Positions 46,501 to 54,450 of a DNA stretch of 64,000 nt are shown here, one piece after another. Position numbers and translations under genes: made by a program. Positions within the stretch are counted from its first letter, which is position 1. Every line of letters begins with the position of its first letter. The stretch spans positions 1 to 64,000 of the forward strand of contig JAXMDM010000002.1 of assembly GCA_046348835.1 (NCBI GenBank), in the 5' to 3' direction. This DNA comes from Defluviicoccus sp046348835. Its GTDB lineage: Bacteria; Pseudomonadota; Alphaproteobacteria; Rhodospirillales; Defluviicoccaceae. The notes beneath the pieces were generated by a model, which searched no databases, was not told where the DNA came from, and worked only from the letters and a program-made list of their open reading frames with translations.

Positions 46501-47155
46501 CGCCCTCGACGATCGCTATCCCTTCGACCTGGATGCCCAGGCCGACGTCAACCTCAGCGACTTTGCCCGGGTTCTGGGACCGAACGGGATCATCGAGGCG
46601 TTCTCCAAGACCTACGTCGAGCCGATCGCCGACACCTCGGTGCGCCCCTGGCGGTGGCTTGATCCGAAGGACGGTGGCCTGCGTCTGTCGTCCTCGTCGC
46701 TCGCCATGTTCGAACGGGCGGCGAAGATCAGGCAGGCATTCTTCTCCGCCGGATCCCCGCAGCCGCAGTTCTCCTTCGAACTGGAGCCGGTCAGCCTCGA
46801 TAGCCGCGCCCGGCAGGTACTGTTGAATGTGGGCGAGCAGTCGGTCCTCTATCAACATGGTCCGCGCCGCCCGGTCCGCCTGCAATGGCCGCCGCAGGCC
46901 GGCCCCACCGCCAGCGTTTCGATCATGCCGTTGGACAATCCCAACGCCAACGTCGGTCTGACCCGGAGCGGACCGTGGGCGCTGTTCCGGCTGATCGCGG
47001 CGGGGAAAATGACCAGTACGGCGGGGGTGGACCGGTTCCGGCTGGCCTTCGATCTCGACGGCTACAAGGCCGAGTTCGAGCTTCGGGCCGACAGCGTGAT
47101 CAACCCGCTCTACCTGCCGGAGCTCCAGCAGTTCCGATGCCCGAGTACCCTCTGA
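43556..47155 (+). CDS. tssM: TssM (IcmF/ImpL), T6SS inner-membrane channel protein
   Basis: A 1199-residue IcmF. Two membrane helices lie near residues 15-32 and 52-70. The cytoplasmic NTPase has an intact Walker A, GPPGSGKT at 141-148, and VLIDTAGRYTTQDS as Walker B region. A third helix, AALTALGVLALSMSYLG, lies near 460-476. The rest is periplasmic and ends in the beta-domain that contacts TssJ. Not all IcmF proteins keep Walker A, so this one probably hydrolyses ATP. It begins 14 nt after tssL with an AGGGAGG site, and its stop overlaps the tagF start. Confidence 0.96.
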   Translation: MALLKKMFGWLASRWTLSVLGLAALALVVWLLGPEVAVRGHVPLASEVSRLVAILVVVLIWALFAILAALRQRRTNQAVVDGLMVPPPQPAEDAATTASKEEAHKLEERFRDALATLRTMRLGGKRSRRYLYQLPWYVIIGPPGSGKTTALANSGLRFPLSDKTDGLAVRGIGGTRNCDWFFTEDAVLIDTAGRYTTQDSQEAVDRSAWQSFLKLLQRHRGRQPIEGILVAFSLRDLMDSDSPQRLMHARAIKRRIQEIHQVLKLRAPVYLLFTKCDLLAGFNDFFHDLSAEERRQVWGVTFSLAESKDVATLLSTFPAEFDRLVERLSTRVITRLDQETDIGRRALLLSFPQQISLLRPALSEFLSEIFGQSRFEEPLFLRGVYFSSATQEGNPVDRVIGAVARAFRMQPTAMPAFSGRGRSFFLTTLLRDVVFAESGLVSSTSFLGRNRGYVLWAAYGGAAALTALGVLALSMSYLGNRGLVQDTDGKVETVAETHGPVLTGRGDVMAILAALDALRALPGGYAERDEGTPLRLGLGLYQGDKLGQAAQDAYRRALDQLFVPVLMRRLEQQVGESINNPDVVYQALKAYLMFTTPDRYDPGFLALWLGSDWGSRFPGADYAAFRDRFAGHLAALLEGPIEPTPEGNEAFVSRTRDILLKLPPGVRAYSDLKGKAVTPQSEEWTLANHANAKDLAFFRRRSGKPMTAGIPAFFTVDGYRAHFIDQRAALTEAAGRDTWVLGPDFARFQTGETGAEIVRKAEELYLSDYISAWDGLLSDLELVSPANIEQLGDMLRAVSQPNSPIKNVLQAISAQTGLAAAVRKEERERQLPAGRLDKLQGQIKGWIAPVQAAPSPATDPTERVDAHFRWLSDLVGTEGAAGSPIEATLQPLGELNGLIVQIQQTGNDPKQALDAFRTGFPKASALASQLQAQAGKQPDPVRRWLTGLAGTVSATAVGPQRAEAAKRIQDVWRTSVGPTCRAALDDRYPFDLDAQADVNLSDFARVLGPNGIIEAFSKTYVEPIADTSVRPWRWLDPKDGGLRLSSSSLAMFERAAKIRQAFFSAGSPQPQFSFELEPVSLDSRARQVLLNVGEQSVLYQHGPRRPVRLQWPPQAGPTASVSIMPLDNPNANVGLTRSGPWALFRLIAAGKMTSTAGVDRFRLAFDLDGYKAEFELRADSVINPLYLPELQQFRCPSTL

Positions 47156-47895
47156 TGGCCACCGCCAGTGACACCGATCCCGGATTGTTCGGCAAGATGC
47201 CGATGCTGGGCGACTTCATCTCCCGCCGGCTGAGCGCCGCTTTCGTCGACCCCTGGGACGAGTGGCTCCGGCAGGGCATCGCCCACAGCCGCGAGACGCT
47301 GGGGTCCGATTGGCTCCCGCTCTACCTGGCCGGCCCGTTGTGGCGGTTCGCGCTACATCCCCGAGTATTGTCCAAAGATACCAAGGAAACCGTCGCCGGG
47401 GTGATGATGCCGAGCGTGGATGCGGTCAACCGCCATTTCCCCCTCACCGTGGTGGCCGTCGCCCCGTCCGATTGCGGTCCGTTCACCCTCGCCGCCGAAG
47501 CCGAGCCGTGGTTCGCCGCGGCGGAGCGGTTCGCCCTCTCGTCCTTGGAGCCGGATGCCACGGTGGCATCCGTCGAACGGGGACTGGACTCCCTCGGGCC
47601 GATTTCCGTATGCGGTTCCCCGGGCGGCGGTGGTTGCGATCCCTCCTGGACCTCGGGTCAGCGTTGGCGGCTCGCCTCCGATTTGCCGGAAAGCCTGATC
47701 AAGGTCTGCCCGCGCCTGCTCGATGCCGCGGCGATCGCCGCCTATGGGCTCTTCAGTCTGTGGTGGACGGCCGGTTCGGACGAGGTGGAGCCGGTGCTTT
47801 TGCTGTTCTCCGGATTGCCGGCGGCGGACGCGTTTCCGTTCCTGTTCAGGGATGCGCGGCCGGAGTTGCCGGCCATCTCCGGTACAAGTCCATGA
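47155..47895 (+). CDS. tagF: TagF (DUF2094 family), T6SS post-translational repressor
   Basis: A 246-residue TagF. The N-terminus, GLFGKMPMLGDFISRRL at about 10-26, then PWDEWLRQGI and PLYLAGPLWRFAL, is the family mark; MMPSVDAVNRHFPLTVVA lies near 83-100. TagF holds the T6SS in check independently of, or together with, the FHA protein. The start is ATG 47155, overlapping the tssM stop as TGATG; an in-frame ATG at 47137 would overlap further. The phosphatase gene follows after 7 nt. Unlike some rhizobial TagF-PppA fusions, the two are separate here. Confidence 0.9.
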   Translation: MATASDTDPGLFGKMPMLGDFISRRLSAAFVDPWDEWLRQGIAHSRETLGSDWLPLYLAGPLWRFALHPRVLSKDTKETVAGVMMPSVDAVNRHFPLTVVAVAPSDCGPFTLAAEAEPWFAAAERFALSSLEPDATVASVERGLDSLGPISVCGSPGGGGCDPSWTSGQRWRLASDLPESLIKVCPRLLDAAAIAAYGLFSLWWTAGSDEVEPVLLLFSGLPAADAFPFLFRDARPELPAISGTSP

Positions 47896-47902
47896 GGCTC
47901 GC

Positions 47903-48640
47903 GTGACACACCCTGCAGGTTGGCGTTCGACGTTTGTGACCCATCGCGGTGCCGTCCGCGCCGCCAATGAGGACTCCTTCCTCGAGGCCCCGGACCTCGG
48001 TCTCTGGGCGATCGCCGACGGAATGGGCGGTCACGAAGGGGGCCAGATGGCCAGCGCCACGGTCGTCCACGCGCTCGACAAGATGCCGCCGGTGCCGTCG
48101 CCGGAGGCGGCGGAGGCGTCCGTCCGCGAACTGGTCGCGCGGGCCAATGAGCGGTTGCAGGTGTTGTCCCGCCAGGCGTTCGGCGGCCGGACCATCGGCA
48201 GCACCGTCGCCGTGCTGATCCTGCGGCCGGGCGGCGCCTCGTGCCTCTGCCTGTGGGCGGGCGACAGCCGTATCTACCGGCTGCGCCGCGGTCGCCTGGA
48301 GCGGCTGACCCGCGACCACAACCGCACCGAAGAACTGATCGAGGAGGGGGTGATCGAACCGGCGGAAGCCGACAGCCATCCGCTGGTCAACGTCATCACC
48401 CGGGCGGTGGGCGCCATGGCGGATGTGGACCTGGACCGCCGCAGCGAGCCGCTCGAGGCCGGCGACCGCTTCCTCCTCTGCACCGACGGCCTCTACCGGA
48501 GCGTGACCGAGGAAGAGATGGAGGGCATCCTCATCCGGTGCGATTGCCAGAGCGCCGCCGAGGAACTGTTGGCGCTGTCGCTGAGCCGCCAGCCCACCGA
48601 CAACGTCACCTTGGGCGTCGTCCAGGCCGCCGGCGGATAA
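47903..48640 (+). CDS. pppA: PppA-type PP2C Ser/Thr phosphatase of the T6SS
   Basis: A 245-residue PPM/PP2C phosphatase. The metal-binding residues are visible: RAANEDSFLEAPD near 18-30, WAIADGMGGHEGG near 34-46 (Asp of ADG), LWAGDSRIYRLRRG near 113-126 and LCTDGLYRSV near 192-201. It reverses phosphorylation of the FHA protein, turning the system off. The start is GTG 47903, with GAGG 6 nt upstream; the frame before it lies within tagF and is not family-like. It is last in the rightward operon, and its stop is 8 nt from the convergent HEAT-repeat gene. Confidence 0.93.
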   Translation: MTHPAGWRSTFVTHRGAVRAANEDSFLEAPDLGLWAIADGMGGHEGGQMASATVVHALDKMPPVPSPEAAEASVRELVARANERLQVLSRQAFGGRTIGSTVAVLILRPGGASCLCLWAGDSRIYRLRRGRLERLTRDHNRTEELIEEGVIEPAEADSHPLVNVITRAVGAMADVDLDRRSEPLEAGDRFLLCTDGLYRSVTEEEMEGILIRCDCQSAAEELLALSLSRQPTDNVTLGVVQAAGG

Positions 48641-48647
48641 TGCCGGG

Positions 48648-49922
48648 CTAGGCTTGTCGCGCCGCCAGCAGCGCCTTCTGGCGGAAGGCGGGGGCGCGCC
48701 ACTCGAACAGCGGCCGGTCGGGCCGCATCAGCGCCAGTTCGAGCGCGGCGGCGATGCGTTGGCGCTGGTAGCCGCTGCGCAGCACGTCGCGGCAGTGCGC
48801 GTCGGTGATCGGCCGGCCGCACAGGTATCGCCCGCCGGCGACGAACCGGGCGCTGTTTTCCTCCCACCAGCGGGAAATCAGGTGCGGCGCCGGCCACGGC
48901 AGATCCTCGTCCGGGTCGAGCCCCACGTCCTCGTCCTCCGGGTTCTCGGTGGGACCCGCCTCGAACCCCTCCGGCCACTCGCCGTCCAGGTCGTCGTAGG
49001 CGAGATCGATGCCGGTGATCATCGAGAACGCCTCGCCCGCAGCCCGCGCCAGCGCCGGTATCTCCATCTGCGTGATCAGCCACGGCAGGTAGTGGGGATC
49101 GCCATAGGCGCCGACGGCGGTGATCAGGGCGCGGCGCTGGTCGGGATCGGCCGAGAGCGTCCTCAGCCAGTCGCGGGCGGCATCGGCCGACAGCACCCGC
49201 GGCGCCAGGGCGAGGGCGCGGAACTGCAGGGGCGAGGCAACCATCGCCGTCCGCTGCAGGGCGATCACCGCCTGGCCGCGGTCGCCGGCGAGCATCGCCG
49301 ACCAGGCCGCCCAAAACCGGCAGGTCGCGTCCTCGTCGCGCAGCCGCTCGCGCAGCACGTCGATCAGGTCGGCGCGGCCGAGCTCTCCCGCCGCCTTCAG
49401 CGCCCGGGCACGCAAGCTCGGGTCCGGATCGTCGATGGCGCGCTCGAGCACGGCGCCGGGGTCGACGCGGTGGACGGCGCAGGCGGCGACGCCCAGTCGG
49501 CGGAGGAACGGCGGGTCCGCAGCGAGAAAGTCCCGGACCGTCCCCTGCAGCTGCGCCCGTTCGACCCAGCCGAGGGCGGAGACGAACCCCGGCACCGTCT
49601 CCGCCACCCGCGCCGCCACCTCGAGCACCCGCTCGATCCGCGCCCGATCCCGGCTTTCCAACGCCAGCACCCCCGCGGCAAACACCTCCCCCGCCTCCTC
49701 GTGCTGCAGCTCGGCGCAGGCCAGCTCCCACCCCGCCTCGCCCGCCACCCTGAGCCCATCGACATGCGCCTCGATTCGGTTATCGAGCCGGGCGAGATGC
49801 TCGGGCCGGTAATGCGGGGAGCCGACCGCTCTATTCCTGAGGAGCCACAGGAAGGCGGCCTCTTCCGCGTGCTGGGTGACGATAGAGTCCAAAACACCAT
49901 CAGCAAAGTACGCGCTCAACAC
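48648..49922 (-). CDS. HEAT-repeat protein of the TIGR02270 type, T6SS-associated
   Basis: A 424-residue helical-repeat protein. I recognise the TIGR02270 pattern: QHAEEAAFLWLLRNRAV near 17-33, LARLDNRIEAHVDGLRVAG near 43-61, and HLISRWWEENSARFVAGG near 349-366 followed by RYLCGRPI. HEAT-like units (PSLRARALKAAGELG, then TCRFWAAWSAMLAGDR) fill the middle. This family is often found beside T6SS effector genes; its role is unknown, perhaps in chaperoning or protection. It is the last gene of the leftward effector cluster and is convergent with pppA. Its GC content is like that of the T6SS core, unlike the preceding gene. Confidence 0.8.
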   Translation of the reverse strand: MLSAYFADGVLDSIVTQHAEEAAFLWLLRNRAVGSPHYRPEHLARLDNRIEAHVDGLRVAGEAGWELACAELQHEEAGEVFAAGVLALESRDRARIERVLEVAARVAETVPGFVSALGWVERAQLQGTVRDFLAADPPFLRRLGVAACAVHRVDPGAVLERAIDDPDPSLRARALKAAGELGRADLIDVLRERLRDEDATCRFWAAWSAMLAGDRGQAVIALQRTAMVASPLQFRALALAPRVLSADAARDWLRTLSADPDQRRALITAVGAYGDPHYLPWLITQMEIPALARAAGEAFSMITGIDLAYDDLDGEWPEGFEAGPTENPEDEDVGLDPDEDLPWPAPHLISRWWEENSARFVAGGRYLCGRPITDAHCRDVLRSGYQRQRIAAALELALMRPDRPLFEWRAPAFRQKALLAARQA

Positions 49923-49925
49923 CTG

Positions 49926-50780
49926 TCAGTCCCTGCTGACGGCATTCGCAAAAAAGTAGTGTTGGCCGTAGACGAACCCTGTACTCTTGCCGCTTTCCAG
50001 GAAATCTTCAATCACCGCAGCCGCAGCCAGGAACTGTAGCTTACGGTCCTTAAAGAATCCGGAGCAGTCGGTTCCAGTGAAGGACTCAAATTTCTGCCGA
50101 AAACTAAGCATCTCGACGGAGACATGAAAATATTTTCCAGCTGCTCCACGCAGCATATTACGGGCCTGCCGCGCGAAGTCAGGAACCCAAAAGGGCGCAC
50201 CATGCCACACCGGTGTCCCCGGATGCGGCAGCTTACTCCACAATGCGTCGGCAGCGTCGGCGACAATCTTCTCGTATGCGTAATCCGACAGACGGTCATG
50301 CATGGCAATGAGCCCACAGGACGGCTCCAGCAGCCTCGACAAGACGGCACTTACCTCGCCGCGGTCGTCGGATCTGCGCGCTCTGCGCCAGACCTGCAAC
50401 ATGGGTGGCACGAGGCGCAGGCTTGCTGCGAGCAAGGCGCCTGAACAGGCTTCCGTCCGAATCCAGTCCGTCGGGGCAGTCAAAAGCTCTTGCAGAAGAT
50501 CGATGCAGGCTGAATCGCCGACGTTACCGATAAGGTCAATGCATGCTCGAATCAGAAGCGGAGAGTAGTCGGCAGTTAGGTACCGGCTAAGTCGCACCAC
50601 TGGAGCAAAGTCGCCATTCTTAGCATGCACGAGCGTAGCCGCAAGCACGATCCAAGGATCAGCGTCAGAAAGCAGGTGCGGTTCGCGCAGATCAAGCGGC
50701 GGCCGGCCCGCGAAGCTGTATCCCAGCCGATCCCAGACAAAACTTCCCTCAAGAAAGGCAGGCGGCGGGTCGTACGGCAT
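49926..50780 (-). CDS. Probable immunity protein (helical-repeat) for the adjacent effector
   Basis: A 284-residue protein I cannot place in a named family. Residues of about 40-150 look like paired HEAT helices (RACIDLIGNVGDSACIDLLQ, then RTEACSGALLAASLRLV). The C-terminal part has HVSVEMLSFRQKFESFTG and VIEDFLESGKSTGFVYG. It has no signal peptide. It starts 33 nt after the effector stop and reads the same way, the usual place for an immunity gene. Its GC is clearly lower than that of the flanking TIGR02270 and VgrG genes and similar to that of the effector, suggesting they moved together. Its role is inferred from position. Confidence 0.55.
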   Translation of the reverse strand: MPYDPPPAFLEGSFVWDRLGYSFAGRPPLDLREPHLLSDADPWIVLAATLVHAKNGDFAPVVRLSRYLTADYSPLLIRACIDLIGNVGDSACIDLLQELLTAPTDWIRTEACSGALLAASLRLVPPMLQVWRRARRSDDRGEVSAVLSRLLEPSCGLIAMHDRLSDYAYEKIVADAADALWSKLPHPGTPVWHGAPFWVPDFARQARNMLRGAAGKYFHVSVEMLSFRQKFESFTGTDCSGFFKDRKLQFLAAAAVIEDFLESGKSTGFVYGQHYFFANAVSRD

Positions 50781-50813
50781 TCCATGGGTCTCGTGTCGAG
50801 GCCTTCAGTAGCA

Positions 50814-51755
50814 TCAGGGGCCACGGCCCCACAATGGCCGGAGCTTTCGAATTCGGTCGCCCTGGTGCACTCCGAGGTCACGTTCGATTTCTTGGCATTC
50901 CGGTCGCACCGGTGTCAGATTGCCCACGCCTATCGGACAACCACCCGCACTACGCGGCACGCGGTGCCCGGTTTGCTGGCCCGGGTGCATTCGCATGCGC
51001 GCCTGATATTCCGGGCGGGCCAAACGCCATCGCTCAGTCAGGTCATCGTTCTCCTCAGCACTGGCAACGCGGTAGACGTTGCACGGCGGTTCCGGCAGAA
51101 GGTCCGCGCAGCCGCTATTGCGCACCCGATTCAAGAGATTTTCGGCATTCGGATGTGCATCGAGAACCTGAATTACCCCGGCTGGATCCTGGAAGATTAT
51201 GTCCTGGGTACCGTAAAACTCTGCTTCGCTAATGATCGGTCCATCCGAATGGGTGGGCTCGTTGCAGCATGGACAGACATCCTGCTCGGCCAGCGCTTCC
51301 GCATAGGCCGATAGTTCCGCGGTATCCATATTCGGCCTTGGCAGCTGGACGTTTGCGAGCAGGCTCGCGTGGTTCGAGGTCGTCAGATCAATGTGCCGGT
51401 CGACGTTTTCGCCCTCAATTTTCACGTCCATCGACCACATCGTGAAGTAGGTCTTCCCGGTGATTACGTGCGTTACGACCCCGGCGCCGAGCCCGTTGGT
51501 GGCGGCCTCGTCACCCAAAGGAGCCGTCTTATAAAAAGACTTATCTCGAAGCATAACCTCCTTACCGCTGATTTTGACGGTACGACTGCCATTCTGCATA
51601 TCGCGGGAGAAAGATGTATTTGGGTAGGGGACGGGAATGGGGCCGGCTGGTGGCGAAGGTGGGCTTAAGCACACGTCCGGGAAGGCAGCGATTACCTTTC
51701 CATCCCCGGCTTTGCAGGCAACCTCGTTGCCATTGGCAAAAACCTCGTTCGCCAT
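50814..51755 (-). CDS. PAAR-like (DUF4150) T6SS effector with C-terminal HNH-like domain
   Basis: A 313-residue protein. Residues of about 1-115 match DUF4150, a PAAR-like tip domain: DVCLSPPSPPAGPIPVPYPNT near 27-47, then VMLRDKSFYKTAPLGDEA and GVVTHVITGKTYF. After a spacer with a CPCC pair (161-164), the C-terminus has TGHRVPRSAGGCP (His 264, Cys 273) and GNLTPVR, which resembles HNH/His-Me-finger nuclease cores with their H..P...GG...NL pattern. The tip domain would sit on the VgrG spike and deliver the toxin. Neighbours DUF2169 and the ketosynthase-like gene are known partners of DUF4150 genes. Nuclease activity is an inference. Confidence 0.7.
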   Translation of the reverse strand: MANEVFANGNEVACKAGDGKVIAAFPDVCLSPPSPPAGPIPVPYPNTSFSRDMQNGSRTVKISGKEVMLRDKSFYKTAPLGDEAATNGLGAGVVTHVITGKTYFTMWSMDVKIEGENVDRHIDLTTSNHASLLANVQLPRPNMDTAELSAYAEALAEQDVCPCCNEPTHSDGPIISEAEFYGTQDIIFQDPAGVIQVLDAHPNAENLLNRVRNSGCADLLPEPPCNVYRVASAEENDDLTERWRLARPEYQARMRMHPGQQTGHRVPRSAGGCPIGVGNLTPVRPECQEIERDLGVHQGDRIRKLRPLWGRGP

Positions 51756-51766
51756 AGCCAGTAACC

Positions 51767-52801
51767 TCAGAAGATCGACGCGCTGCGCGCGCGCAATATG
51801 GCGGCAGCTCTATTGCCGGCGAGGCCCGACCCATGAGCGAGCACCGTTTCGCCTAAAAGCAAGCCTGACGCTAGCATCTGGCTCGCATAGACGATCTGAC
51901 AGATGCCAGCGGCTGCGCCCGTATCGCCGATACGATCGCCACAGTGCCAGAGCGGGATGGCCTCGCGGCGCGCGCGCAATAGGCGGCCGACTACGAGAGT
52001 CTGTTCCTTGAAGCCGTAGCTTTCGCCGGTCAGGTCCGAGAAGCGGAAATCGATCTCGTGCAAGCCCAGGGCGGCTTCGGTAAGAGCAGTCTGGACGGCT
52101 TCCGCCAGCCCAAGGCCGAGCAACGGTTCCTCCACCAGTACCCCGGCCGGTTCGAAGCCGAATCCGAGCCCTGCAACCTCCACGACTGCATGCTTTCCCG
52201 GCGGGGAGGGGCGCTCCACCAGAACTGCAGCTGCTGCCTCGCCGGGAATCACGCCGTCCGAATTCTCATCCGTCTTCAGACGCCAATGCTGATCGAGCCA
52301 CAGGAGAGAGCCCGCATTGACATAACTGTCTGAACCGCAGACGAGACAGGCCGGAATGTTCGGGTCTTTCAGAAGGTCGCGAGATATCCGCAGCGCCTCA
52401 AAGCCTGCGACATGGCCGGACGAGAGCGTGCGCGAATGGCGCGGATGAAAGCGCACGTCGAGAGCTTCTTCGGTCTTTGCAATCAAACTTTCAAGCGCCG
52501 CGGCATTGCCCATCGGCCGCTCTCGCTCCGGAAGACCGACCAGCAGCGGTACCGTATCCCAGTTCAGATCCGGCGACTTTTCGATGCAATCCTGGAGCGC
52601 TGCCGTAAGGAGTTCGAGCAGGCGGTCGGGAAACAGCAGCTCACCATCCAGCCCCGGGACCATCGCTCCTATGATGGGCTCGCCTCGGTTGTCCCGGTAC
52701 GGCAGCTCCATGAAATTAGCGATGCCCGCACGCATGGCGGCGCACGCTGCATCGGCGTTGAGGCCGACCGGACAGACCATTCCCGTTGCGCTTATGTACA
52801 T
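51767..52801 (-). CDS. Ketosynthase-fold pseudoenzyme of the T6SS effector module
   Basis: A 344-residue thiolase/ketosynthase-fold protein. The fold is clear: MYISATGMVCPVGLNADAA at the N-terminus, CLVCGSDSYVN near 152-162, SDGVIPGEAAAAVLVE near 181-196 and GDRIGDTGAAAG near 288-299. All three catalytic residues are replaced. The nucleophile Cys position (normally CASG) is His 130 in SSGHVAGFEAL, the first His (HGTGT) is Asp 256 in SDLTGES, and the second His (GHTxGAAG) is Asp 293. It therefore cannot condense acyl groups by the usual mechanism. It starts at ATG 52801, 13 nt after the DUF2169 stop, and precedes the effector by 11 nt. It probably serves as an adaptor or scaffold. Confidence 0.8.
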   Translation of the reverse strand: MYISATGMVCPVGLNADAACAAMRAGIANFMELPYRDNRGEPIIGAMVPGLDGELLFPDRLLELLTAALQDCIEKSPDLNWDTVPLLVGLPERERPMGNAAALESLIAKTEEALDVRFHPRHSRTLSSGHVAGFEALRISRDLLKDPNIPACLVCGSDSYVNAGSLLWLDQHWRLKTDENSDGVIPGEAAAAVLVERPSPPGKHAVVEVAGLGFGFEPAGVLVEEPLLGLGLAEAVQTALTEAALGLHEIDFRFSDLTGESYGFKEQTLVVGRLLRARREAIPLWHCGDRIGDTGAAAGICQIVYASQMLASGLLLGETVLAHGSGLAGNRAAAILRARSASIF

Positions 52802-52814
52802 GACATGAGGAGCG

Positions 52815-53921
52815 TTAGCCCCGCCCTTTCGTGTTCTTCCATGCGATGAACTCAGAAATTGACCTGAAGCGGGGCTTAGCTGAACTTGGGGCCGAAACGG
52901 GCTTAGGAGCTGGATGCCCGACCAGGATTTCCCGCAACACATTGAGCTTGCGTCCAAGCGGCACGCGCGTGCGCCAAACAAGAAAGAACCGGTGTTGATC
53001 CGGCTCGATGATCAGCGTGTCGAGCGCCGGTTTTGCTTCCTCGTCGCGGTCGCGGAAGCGATAGGTGACCGGGAATTCGCACCGGGGAACCCCGAATTGC
53101 AAGAAACCTGCCGGGGACAGGTTCACACACCGCACAATCTCGCCGTTGATGGGCGAGTCCGTTTGTTGATCGTCAGGCGCAGACTGGAAGTAGCGCTCGT
53201 CGAAGTCTTCGGGAAGAAATGGAAAGCGCTCGTTCAGCCAACGCTCGTCGTAGGTTCCGGCGTACCGTACGCGCGGTTGCCATCCGCGGCCGACGGTGCC
53301 GAAACCGACCGGCGATAACCTGTCGTTCCATCGTCGCATCGGCTCACGGGGAGCCTCCAGATTGGGCAAAGGCAAGCCTTCAGCGGCCCCAGCATCAGAA
53401 TTTTTGCGATAGCCTGCGCCAACCGGATTGCGAAGTTCGGCTCCCTGTTGCTTCGGATCGGGATGCGAGTTGTCGGAACCACCGAACGAGCGTTCATATA
53501 CGAGAGGCATCGAAACGAACGGCTTCGGAGCCGAAGCCCGGAGCCCCGAAAAGCCGTTCTCCCAGCGCCGATCGCCGACGACTTTGATGATCTTCTGAAG
53601 CAGGTTGCCGACCTTCACGCCGACGAGAAGTTCGGTCAACGGCTTATCGTCAGGCGACATAGCCTGCCCATTAACTATGATGTCCACCCTGGGCTTGAAA
53701 GGCGCGAAATCGCATTCGTATTGAATGCTGGTTGTTCCAGGATCGCCACGATGAATATCGGCATAAACGAACGGCGCTTGCTCCTCGGCTAGCTTTGTTT
53801 CGCCGCGCTGATCGATGTTGAACGTGCCTTTCACTACGCAGACGCAATAGTCCCGGCCGGCTTTATCGGTAGAGACGCACACTTCCGCCGGCATACCTGT
53901 GGTATTGGCCGTGATTTGCAT
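52815..53921 (-). CDS. DUF2169-domain protein, putative PAAR-like effector adaptor
   Basis: A 368-residue DUF2169 protein. Family marks are VVKGTFNIDQRGETKLAEEQ near 29-48, YECDFAPFKPRVDIIVNG near 68-85, PLVYERSFGGSDN near 140-152, then NPVGAGYRK and LSPVGFGTVGRGWQPR near 202-217. DUF2169 genes sit between vgrG and DUF4150 genes in many T6SS clusters and are thought to load the PAAR-like tip on VgrG. It has no signal peptide. It starts 7 nt after the DUF6484 stop and marks the point where GC content falls. The adaptor function rests on family context. Confidence 0.88.
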   Translation of the reverse strand: MQITANTTGMPAEVCVSTDKAGRDYCVCVVKGTFNIDQRGETKLAEEQAPFVYADIHRGDPGTTSIQYECDFAPFKPRVDIIVNGQAMSPDDKPLTELLVGVKVGNLLQKIIKVVGDRRWENGFSGLRASAPKPFVSMPLVYERSFGGSDNSHPDPKQQGAELRNPVGAGYRKNSDAGAAEGLPLPNLEAPREPMRRWNDRLSPVGFGTVGRGWQPRVRYAGTYDERWLNERFPFLPEDFDERYFQSAPDDQQTDSPINGEIVRCVNLSPAGFLQFGVPRCEFPVTYRFRDRDEEAKPALDTLIIEPDQHRFFLVWRTRVPLGRKLNVLREILVGHPAPKPVSAPSSAKPRFRSISEFIAWKNTKGRG

Positions 53922-53928
53922 CGATCGC

Positions 53929-54450
53929 TCAGTTGATCTGAACCGAGCCGCCCTTGATCCGGTTGACTCCCGAGGAGCGGCTGAGGAGGTAGGCGCCGCG
54001 GATCAGCACCTTGCCGGCGCGGGTCAGGATCAGGCTCGCCTTGCCGCAGCGGAGCTCGATCTCGCGGTCCGCGCTCAGAACGATCCGGTCGCCATCGAGA
54101 CGGGCTTCCGACGGCGTCGCCGGCGACGGACCATCGACGGGCGCGGCGGTCTCCCCAGGCCGGCGCACCAGGCCGACGATGAGCGGACGGCCCGGGTCGC
54201 CGTCGACGAACAGCAGCGCCGCCTCGCACCCCACCGCGCCCGCATCGCAGGCGGCGGTGGTCAGCGCCGCGATCGGCGCCGCCGCCGGATTGCCGGGAAA
54301 ATCCACCTCGGGTGCGCCATCGGCCGCCAAACGAACGATCGTTCCGATGACGATCTCGGGCAATGCCCCCGCGCGGCTCCCCGGAAGAACAGCGGTCGGC
54401 GGAGCCACTTCAATTCTGAAGGATTTTCTGTCCTTTAATGACGACATCAC
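53929..54450 (-). CDS. DUF6484-domain protein of the VgrG cluster
   Basis: A 173-residue protein. The first half (EIVIGTIVRLAADGAPEVDFPGNP, in two strands near 32-55) and the Ala-rich AALTTAACDAGAVGCEAALLF region match DUF6484. The last part is a small beta-structure, DGDRIVLSADREIELRCGKASL then LTRAGKVLIRGAYLLSRSSG, that resembles the VgrG spike tip. It starts 41 nt before the vgrG stop, in another frame, so its start is embedded in vgrG. It may extend or cap the spike or serve as an adaptor for the following genes. High GC matches vgrG rather than the genes after it. Confidence 0.75.
   Translation of the reverse strand: MMSSLKDRKSFRIEVAPPTAVLPGSRAGALPEIVIGTIVRLAADGAPEVDFPGNPAAAPIAALTTAACDAGAVGCEAALLFVDGDPGRPLIVGLVRRPGETAAPVDGPSPATPSEARLDGDRIVLSADREIELRCGKASLILTRAGKVLIRGAYLLSRSSGVNRIKGGSVQIN

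Noticed and set aside
44033..46885. Two long minus-strand open frames under tssM
   Set aside because: Both are shadows of the intact 1199-residue TssM and show no domain features.
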